A DNA stretch of 34,039 bases, taken from IMG/VR virus record IMGVR_UViG_3300025869_000046, positions 1-34,039 of that record, one strand, 5' to 3'. This DNA comes from a virus. Positions 10,301 through 15,587 of this stretch are shown here, piece by piece. Under the pieces are notes generated by a model. The model saw nothing but the letters and a program-made list of their open reading frames with translations, had not been told where the DNA came from and made no database searches. The position numbers and the translations under genes were made by a program. The number at the start of each line of letters is the position of its first letter. Position 1 is the first letter of the stretch.

Positions 10301-10967
10301 AAGCTTCTGTCTTACCTGACTCACCATCAGAAAATCCTGCTGCTTTATCAGTAGTACCAATTCTCCCATCTCTCATTACTTTATGTGCTTGTGTAGCAAA
10401 AGGGTCTGGTGCTCCTGTAATAGCTTCAGAGAGTGCCATACCTGCCCATGTAGGACCAGTGCTATCTGCTCCCTGCAATTCTTTTAATATACTCCTTTGT
10501 GTTTTTCCAACATTTTCAAACTTCATTTCAGTAGAAGTAAAATAATTCATAAAATTACCTAAAACTTTTCTTGAAAATTGACCACCCTTAACACGCATAA
10601 ACCTACCAAAAGGACCACCACCTTGCGGTAACATTTTACCTTGTACTTTACCAAAAGCTCTACCAGCTACAACCCAACCATAACGAGCAGCAATAGAACG
10701 CATTAGACTATCAGAAGTTACAAATGCAGATATAGTGTTTAAAGTTTGAAGAGCACTATAACTACCATCAGATAATTTATTAGCAAAATCTGTTTTCATT
10801 CCAAAGGATTTAGACCAGTTGTAATATCTAAGAGTTTTAAACATTGTAGCTTCAGTCTTACTAGATATAATAATATCTTTACGACCTTCTGAAACGTATT
10901 TTTTAGAAGTGGTTACTCTAGTTTCGCCAAACTGATTAGCAATTTTTTTGGTGCTTTGATTAGCCAT
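7356..10967 (-). CDS. 1203-aa protein at the neck position, unknown function
   Basis: I do not recognise this protein. It occupies the slot between head closure and tail terminator where siphoviruses usually encode an HK97 gp10-like neck protein of roughly 100-200 residues, yet it is 1203 residues long. Visible features: a basic N-terminus (MANQSTKKIANQFGETRVTT), Gly-rich turns near residues 110-130 (LPQGGGPFGRFMRVKGG), a charged helical or coiled-coil stretch near residues 755-800 (KKRALKKEKLGGEELRRRKI), and a GGGGGAGF turn in the last 200 residues. No signal peptide or clear membrane segment is seen. Its stop-start junction with head closure is TAATG (1-nt overlap), so it is translationally coupled to structural genes. 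It could be a virion component, perhaps internal or ejected; that is inference. Confidence 0.75.
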   Translation of the reverse strand: MANQSTKKIANQFGETRVTTSKKYVSEGRKDIIISSKTEATMFKTLRYYNWSKSFGMKTDFANKLSDGSYSALQTLNTISAFVTSDSLMRSIAARYGWVVAGRAFGKVQGKMLPQGGGPFGRFMRVKGGQFSRKVLGNFMNYFTSTEMKFENVGKTQRSILKELQGADSTGPTWAGMALSEAITGAPDPFATQAHKVMRDGRIGTTDKAAGFSDGESGKTEAYLSKRTDVLQKMSQSGMSAPEMTYLIKAMEQGGDPDDIMAKYQDLNKNIFNSLNKHEKFSKDSSRVVKGKQDIYSVTGEMEKGAYNTEERTEYTEEGYGAHTAFDEDISVTQQEKVASVLSEALGIDLYEGPMQIFESFFGGSSIQMGPDALKYGKTTKTTRMEQLYDQKGKRAEKIEVVTGGTLKDKTGEYSQIDSQIDQNNYRTVRSSNNIKEHNYIASRPQIVKGLRIMDAKNMHKKNPKGGFLVYGIELASHKNIRDIQQIEYGGPATDRSRGLQARTDRFVYPRSMFVHKAAQAAANKLGIEADLKFSKRRGDVMGTLRQRRTKAISNYQKDKNQNNAKNGGYTMMVDNRVREILKRDLKDARNPRLSDGNKVHFGDMKVSDDVFQAGAYNRFIKGQNAIDVMDSQGNVVRRKLDPSDYPPEFKNAFDKLREDLKNNLKPVSGDMPLSDEYYLSRAFTKSDARRRQTQILSDDLGTNEFGNRRQLDPTQLRRQNFRVKGGVWRPEDILDQALAESQQELFPEYMRALSIGQTELEKRLAVEVDAKKRALKKEKLGGEELRRRKIEIEEEIEDMYQSGYAVVQERAYAQVLGNLGPNHPVVREKLDSINNQIENVIRGSGNRSRSLMPFAPVIMKSKYIKYHNALMASNPGLADELFSEITNNGKIKIRAIENQIGFKMELVGKSASGKPIYRRVSLEATTLEPVSREDILNPPEKIDNFRDIRNIEISGNAGLNEVRGVGGNVNKGKTNLFGNPTSQDALKNLGGVPGGLANSKTVKGVIGIGAGKGNAMKNLRDGNFLSNADDITSAFNAVQEDGEVLRAYKALRSYVNVHGPAHKQTGNIGGGGGAGFQSLHDKKGKGSPAFKGAVRNLSDQIFSSDDKFLMLHFILIFENNDHVIKEINDIFDPNSSYGMTTSGQSTVREGKSVGDRYLTVGRNREINIAHINRMRAELKNTSHSLFGNEMHMIQVIKDMFFL

Positions 10968-11314
10968 TACTCGAAATAAGTTAAATCAGCTGTTACGGAA
11001 AATAATCTTCCTACTCTGTTGTGACTTTTTCTTAAACTGGTAATTTCAAAATATTTATTTTCTGAATTCCAATAAAGTCTATCAGAAGCTTTTAAGTCGA
11101 CAGTACCAGTAAAGTAACCTGTCCAATTTTCAATAACTGTATTCCTACCATCTCTATTTTCTGTTTCACTAAGAAACATTAACCTACAAGGTATATTAGT
11201 ACTTGAATCTGTCCATATATCTGAATCTAAACCACGAGTATCTATATTTGAACCTGTAGTTCTTTGAATAGTAACTCTATGTATTAATAAACGTTCGGGA
11301 TATGAGCCTGCCAT
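10967..11314 (-). CDS. Head closure / head-tail joining protein
   Basis: The 115-residue protein has the layout of the SPP1 gp16-like / Phage_H_T_join family: HRVTIQR near the N-terminus, a middle IPCRLMF strand, LKASDRLYWN and YFEITSLR strands, and a final strand (LFSVTADLTYFE). These small beta-barrel proteins plug the portal-adaptor channel after DNA packaging and form the tail docking site. It comes two genes after the adaptor, with an unusual zinc-ribbon gene between them. The stop overlaps the start of the following 1203-aa gene by one base (TAATG). Length fits the family. Confidence 0.82.
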   Translation of the reverse strand: MAGSYPERLLIHRVTIQRTTGSNIDTRGLDSDIWTDSSTNIPCRLMFLSETENRDGRNTVIENWTGYFTGTVDLKASDRLYWNSENKYFEITSLRKSHNRVGRLFSVTADLTYFE

Positions 11315-11338
11315 ACTATAAATCTAGCATCAACATTA

Positions 11339-11965
11339 TTAGATTATGTTATTTAGTCTTCTCTTGGTTCTACGTTCTTTTGATTGACAGTTCTTGCAAA
11401 ACAAAGAATATCCATCTTTCATAGCTCTATTTTTATTAAAGCCTTTAGTAGAGAGTGATTTCTTACACATAAAACAAGTTTTTCTTTTAATATCTTCATT
11501 CTCATCAATAACTTTTGACTGACAATCTTTACAATATCTGTTATATCCATCATTATATTTTTGACTTTTGTTAAAATTATTAACATTTAATATTAACTCA
11601 CACTTATAACATTTCTTTTCAGTTTTGTCAGATGACAAGTATTCTTCTCTAGCTAGGTCACATTCCTCTTTTATGCTTGGGTCTTTTATCATCCAACTTC
11701 TAAATCTGTCATATCCAATAGGTAGTCCAGAATATAAAGCTCTATTGGTCAAAGTTGATTCACCATTTTTTATTCTTTGAACAATTGTATTAACAATACG
11801 TGTATCTATTTCAGACATAGGGACTATACCTGCTTGTTCTTTGATTTGCCTTACTCTTTCTATTGAGACACCCCACTCCTTAGCCCAGTCTTTTAATTTA
11901 TAATGAGGTTTATCTTTAAAGAGTTGGTTTGCTTCTTCTATGGTAGGAGTAACCTTGTTTGGCAT
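11339..11965 (-). CDS. HTH protein with two zinc ribbons, possible homing-nuclease relative
   Basis: Residues about 22-46 (YKLKDWAKEWGVSIERVRQI) look like a helix-turn-helix. The C-terminal half has two copies of a zinc ribbon of the form CxxC-(22)-CxxC: Cys119/122/145/148 and Cys164/167/190/193, each with a DGY(N/S)xxCKxCQSK ending. Such ribbons are common in phage homing endonucleases and in their DNA-binding arms, but I see no HNH or GIY-YIG catalytic motif here. The gene interrupts the otherwise compact adaptor-closure pair and overlaps the adaptor stop by 1 nt (TAATG). It is probably a DNA-binding protein that entered as a mobile insertion and lost, or never had, a nuclease domain. A zinc-dependent structural role is less likely. 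Confidence 0.72.
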   Translation of the reverse strand: MPNKVTPTIEEANQLFKDKPHYKLKDWAKEWGVSIERVRQIKEQAGIVPMSEIDTRIVNTIVQRIKNGESTLTNRALYSGLPIGYDRFRSWMIKDPSIKEECDLAREEYLSSDKTEKKCYKCELILNVNNFNKSQKYNDGYNRYCKDCQSKVIDENEDIKRKTCFMCKKSLSTKGFNKNRAMKDGYSLFCKNCQSKERRTKRRLNNII

Positions 11966-12621
11966 TATACAAAATAAGACTTTCTATAGGGGGCTAGCAA
12001 ATTCATATCTGCATTGGTTAGAGGTGCTAAAGACAGTGCTTCAGTTCCTACTCCATAATCTGCTGAATAATCCCCTATTCTTTCTGACATTGCTAAATTA
12101 AAATTACCAGCAGTCGAAGAACCTTGTGCGGATATTTCTCCAGGTTCTTGTTGTGATGATACTGATAAAGTGTTTTCTAGTATTCTTGCAGCAGCTCTTG
12201 AAGAAACCATTTTTATTTGTATTGGTAAATCAGTTGATACTCCACCATTAAATGCTGTGTATCCAGATACATAAGTTACTACAATGTTCTGTTCTTTAGC
12301 ATAAGACCATCTCTTACCTAATCTTCTTAATCTGCCACTATCGTAAAAGACAAAATCACTCTCGTTACCTTCTGTCAAAGTAATACCATCTTCTACTACA
12401 GAAGTAATTGAATGAATTGGTAAGTGTCTTAAGAAAATTTCTTTAGTTTGGTCCCCTGTAAAGGTTTCTGTTTTAGTGCCATGTGCTAATGTATATCCAA
12501 CATATTGTTCAATAGCGGCATCAACAAATGGTATTAAATTGTTCGTTAAATGTGTCTCTATACTAGAGTCAAAATCTATTTGAGTATATGACTCGACATC
12601 AGCTGCCGTTGAGAAAGCCAT
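11965..12621 (-). CDS. Head-tail adaptor (connector) protein
   Basis: The 218-residue protein starts with a helical segment (ADVESYTQIDF, then LIPFVDAAIEQYVGYTL), followed by beta strands and a core AKEQNIVVTYVSGY that matches the V-Y-x-G-Y pattern of HK97 gp6 / SPP1 gp15-like adaptors. These form a dodecameric ring under the portal. A later helix (LPIQIKMVSSRAAARILENT) fits the long helix of this fold. The protein is longer than the compact HK97 gp6 because of a Ser/Gln-rich insertion (VSSQQEPGEISAQGSSTAG) and a C-terminal tail. The position right after the capsid genes and before head closure agrees. Confidence 0.83.
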   Translation of the reverse strand: MAFSTAADVESYTQIDFDSSIETHLTNNLIPFVDAAIEQYVGYTLAHGTKTETFTGDQTKEIFLRHLPIHSITSVVEDGITLTEGNESDFVFYDSGRLRRLGKRWSYAKEQNIVVTYVSGYTAFNGGVSTDLPIQIKMVSSRAAARILENTLSVSSQQEPGEISAQGSSTAGNFNLAMSERIGDYSADYGVGTEALSLAPLTNADMNLLAPYRKSYFV

Positions 12622-12630
12622 TTAGACCTC

Positions 12631-12912
12631 CTATTTGTCTTCGACGTCTTTTTTAACTGCTTTATCTTCTACGTCTGATTTTTTAACTGCTTTTTCAGCT
12701 GGAGCTTTTTTAGCTGGAGCTTTTTTAGCTGGAGCTTTTTTCTCAGCTTTAGCTTTCTTACCCCAACCTTGCTCTTTGAGCCATTCAGTAGGGTATTCTT
12801 TACCAGCTTTAGCAATTAGGTCTGCTTGAGAATATGGCACATCATTTGCGTCACCTTCCCATAGCTTTCCGTCAGGTAGCTTATAAATGTTCTTTTCTGG
12901 AATTGTATACAT
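12631..12912 (-). CDS. Small protein with Lys/Ala/Pro repeat tail, unknown function
   Basis: The first 50 residues look folded (YTIPEKNIYKLPDGKLWEGD, then DLIAKAGKEYPTEWLKEQGW). The rest is a low-complexity basic tail, (KKAPA) repeated three times, followed by two copies of a KAVKK...DVEDK pattern. The AKKAPAK type of tail resembles histone H1-like or mycobacterial HupB C-termini that bind nucleic acid, so a DNA- or capsid-interior-binding role is possible but unproven. It follows the capsid gene after a strong terminator and is followed by the adaptor with a 9-nt gap. The repeat DNA at 12697-12741 makes tail length prone to slippage. Confidence 0.65.
   Translation of the reverse strand: MYTIPEKNIYKLPDGKLWEGDANDVPYSQADLIAKAGKEYPTEWLKEQGWGKKAKAEKKAPAKKAPAKKAPAEKAVKKSDVEDKAVKKDVEDK
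12697..12741. repeat. Three tandem copies of a 15-bp coding repeat
   Basis: The plus-strand unit agctggagctttttt occurs three times back to back at 12697-12711, 12712-12726 and 12727-12741. On the minus strand it encodes the (KKAPA) repeats of the small basic-tail protein. The copies are identical, which suggests recent expansion or ongoing slippage. Confidence 0.95.
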
Positions 12913-12970
12913 AATGATTAATCCTAACTTATTAAACCAAATTATTTGGTATTATTTTCTCCTATATTGT

Positions 12971-13000
12971 TAAAAGAAAAGGGCTTCCGAAGAAGCCCTT
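12971..13000 (-). terminator. Rho-independent terminator after the major capsid gene
   Basis: In minus sense the arms AAGGGCTTC (13000-12992) and GAAGCCCTT (12987-12979) pair perfectly over 9 bp around a TTCG loop, giving a C(UUCG)G tetraloop in RNA. A TTTTCTTTT tract follows. It lies 26 nt after the capsid stop at 13026. It probably lowers transcription into the connector genes so that capsid protein is made in excess. Confidence 0.9.
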
Positions 13001-13025
13001 ATCTAAACTATCGTCTAAATCAAAC

Positions 13026-14273
13026 TTAGAAGTTTGTTATAGAACAGAAAGCTGTTGGTTTATAGACCACAAAGCCCATTCTCATGGTTAATCTGATAGC
13101 TAGTTGATTCTTCGCAAAGAAGTCACTATGGCTGTCAGATATAGCTAGGTCTACACCTTGCTTCATGACAATTTGAGCAGCATCGCCACCACCGAATTTA
13201 CCGACTAATGCGGTACCTTCTGCGATTGCTGTGCTTGGAACTACTTTAAGACCCCAGAGTCTTGCAGCAACGTCTCCACCAAAGCCACCAGCGGCGACTA
13301 TTAATGGGTTTTTGCTTGCATAACCAGCTGAGGATGTTCCTGCTTGGTCTGTTACTGCTGTAACGATTTGATACCAGTCACTTGGGTGCATAACAACTGC
13401 ATCAGGCTCTACGAAAGAGTCTTTTCTGATTTCAGTAATTGCTTGATACACTTGTCCAAGTCTGTTTAACTCTCCACTGAATGCAGAGTAGTCAAATGTG
13501 TTAATACCAGATTTTGATAATACACCAGTCAAGTTTGGAGCGGAACCATTACCGTTTAGTAATTGGTTGTCCATTCTTAATCTCATCATTGTGGTGAGAC
13601 GTGAATTAACATAACCTTGGATACCAGAAACGTCAGCCAACAATTCATCAGTTACAGGTAAGAAAGTAGCAATCTTGCGAATGCTTTCTGTTCTCTCTGT
13701 AAATGCCAATGCACCTTCGTTTGCAGAGGAGATGTCTCCTGCTTCTGCAATTTCACCTGCATTGTTTGTGAATGTTGTCTCTTCGAGATATACAAAAGCA
13801 TTTTGGTCTGTTTGAATTTGGTCAAACAATCCAATTATTGCATTTGGGTCTCTTAGAGCGGTCTCTAATATTCCAGGTGCTCTTAATGACTCTGGTGGAT
13901 AACCTGTGGTATTTAATGTTGTTTTAAATTCTGCTTGAGAATCTACGCCTTTAACACCATTGCTCATGTATTTTGCATAAGCATCAGTGTTTGTGAATTG
14001 CTCACCTATTGTTTTAACGCCAGCTGGAGCTTCTTCGGCTACAGGAAGTTCATTAACAACTTCGTTGCTAACTTCCATAGCTTTTTCATTAGCAGCTTTA
14101 GATTCTTCAATCTTTAGCTCGTCTAATGAACCAGCAAGTTCCTCATTAAGACCTTTAATTTTTTCTTTTTGGTCATGAGAGTACTTGCCTTCTTCAGCTG
14201 GAGCATCAAATACAGATTTAAGTTCTTCACGTGACTTAGCGATATTTTCTCTAAGCTCTTCTACTTTACTCAC
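13026..14273 (-). CDS. Major capsid protein, HK97 fold
   Basis: The 415-residue protein has the typical HK97-family build: an N-terminal charged coiled-coil delta domain (about residues 1-75, EELRENIAKSREELKSVF), then a linker, then the capsid core (residues about 100-415) with FLPVTDELLADVSGIQGYVNS, RLRMDNQLLNGNGS and a C-terminal LWGLKVVPSTAI strand followed by the A-domain end. The delta domain would act as scaffold and be removed by the protease encoded just upstream. The start is GTG at 14273, preceded by AGGAGA. A strong terminator follows the gene. Confidence 0.95.
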   Translation of the reverse strand: MSKVEELRENIAKSREELKSVFDAPAEEGKYSHDQKEKIKGLNEELAGSLDELKIEESKAANEKAMEVSNEVVNELPVAEEAPAGVKTIGEQFTNTDAYAKYMSNGVKGVDSQAEFKTTLNTTGYPPESLRAPGILETALRDPNAIIGLFDQIQTDQNAFVYLEETTFTNNAGEIAEAGDISSANEGALAFTERTESIRKIATFLPVTDELLADVSGIQGYVNSRLTTMMRLRMDNQLLNGNGSAPNLTGVLSKSGINTFDYSAFSGELNRLGQVYQAITEIRKDSFVEPDAVVMHPSDWYQIVTAVTDQAGTSSAGYASKNPLIVAAGGFGGDVAARLWGLKVVPSTAIAEGTALVGKFGGGDAAQIVMKQGVDLAISDSHSDFFAKNQLAIRLTMRMGFVVYKPTAFCSITNF

Positions 14274-14298
14274 TGTAATTATCTCCTATTAGATATTC

Positions 14299-15501
14299 TT
14301 ATACTTGTTCGTCGTCAGAAGCCTCAGCAACAACAGCATCAGCTATTAGTCTTTGAGATTCTGCCCACACTTCTTCATCAAGGTCTTCAGACTCAACTGA
14401 ATCAGTGTTATCTTCTGGAGTGTCTTCAGCAATCTCAGCTTCAACTTCTGGTTCAGCAGTAGGTTCCTCTACTACTTCTTCTTCTGTCTCTGGCTCTGCT
14501 TCAACAACGTCAGTTGAGTTATTTGCTTCATCAACAAATTCTTCAACTTCTTCAGATTGTTCTTCTTCTAAGTCAAGTTCTAAAGCACCTTCGGTTCCGA
14601 CATTATCAATAAATTGGTCCAATTCGGTCCAAGCTTCTTGTAAGTCGTCCTGAACTGTCCTGAGTGCTTCAGTAGCCTTAACGCCTATTTTCCTTCCATC
14701 TTTGGCACGTAACATCGCAATGGCGTTAGTTCGTGTCATCAAGTCTTTCAACGCAGCAAGCACGTCTTTGACTTCTTCTGAAAAAGGTTTTCCTTTTTCT
14801 GAAACTTCTTCATCATCAGACTTTTTCATATCTTTGGCACATTTACCAGTTTTGTTATAGTCACAATGTCCATAACTTTTTTCATCTGATGGATTATCTA
14901 CTAGAGGTGTTGAACAGTTGCAATCGCAACCTGATTTCTCTTCTTCAACTTCTTCCTCTGATTCTTCGTTTTCTAAAAATGTAGAATGTCCAAGTACACC
15001 TTTTTCAGAAGCCATTTCTTCTAATAGTTCTTTATTAGATTTAATAGCCATTGTGTATGTATCTTGATTAGCACCTACTAGAACAGGAGATACCTCATAG
15101 ACTGATAAGTCTTTTAAGTATCTTGCGTCAACATCCGTATCACCGCTCTTGAATTTACCTCTTTCTGAATCGTTAACTCTGTAACCAAAAGACCATTGTT
15201 GCAGGTCTCCCATAGCTTTAACTAAATTGTATGCTTCTTTACCAGATTCTGTGTCCATGAAAAATTCACCTTCAAAAGTAGCTTTATCGCCATCTTGTTT
15301 GATTGCACCTTTTCCAATTGGCATATCCCATTTATGAGCCCATACCATTGGAACTGAACCTGATTTAAATCCTGATTTTATAGCTTCTGGGACTACTACG
15401 TCTCCGTCACTATCTAATGTATTGAAAACTGAGAATACAGCAGAAACTTTACCTTCACCGTCCGCTTTAAATTCTAAGTCGATATTTTTAATTTCACTCA
15501 C
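14299..15501 (-). CDS. Prohead maturation protease with long acidic C-terminal region
   Basis: Residues 1-150 match the HK97 gp4 / U35 (S78) prohead protease: FSVFNTLDSDGDVV, His56 in VWAHKWD, Ser104 in WSFGYRV and Glu136 in YEVSPVLVGA form the expected triad. The remaining 250 residues are not part of the protease: a Cys-rich patch (GCDCNCS near 191-197, GHCDYNKTGKC near 211-221), a helix-rich segment, and a very acidic tail of Glu/Asp/Val runs. The tail may act as a scaffold that is digested during maturation. The start is GTG at 15501 with AGGAG upstream. Portal precedes and capsid follows, the normal order. Confidence 0.9.
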   Translation of the reverse strand: MSEIKNIDLEFKADGEGKVSAVFSVFNTLDSDGDVVVPEAIKSGFKSGSVPMVWAHKWDMPIGKGAIKQDGDKATFEGEFFMDTESGKEAYNLVKAMGDLQQWSFGYRVNDSERGKFKSGDTDVDARYLKDLSVYEVSPVLVGANQDTYTMAIKSNKELLEEMASEKGVLGHSTFLENEESEEEVEEEKSGCDCNCSTPLVDNPSDEKSYGHCDYNKTGKCAKDMKKSDDEEVSEKGKPFSEEVKDVLAALKDLMTRTNAIAMLRAKDGRKIGVKATEALRTVQDDLQEAWTELDQFIDNVGTEGALELDLEEEQSEEVEEFVDEANNSTDVVEAEPETEEEVVEEPTAEPEVEAEIAEDTPEDNTDSVESEDLDEEVWAESQRLIADAVVAEASDDEQV

Positions 15502-15587
15502 GAGTGTATCTCCTATATAAACTGTTAACAGATTTATTTAGGTGCATATATTAATAAATATAACAAATAGTTAAGAAGTGCGTGGTA

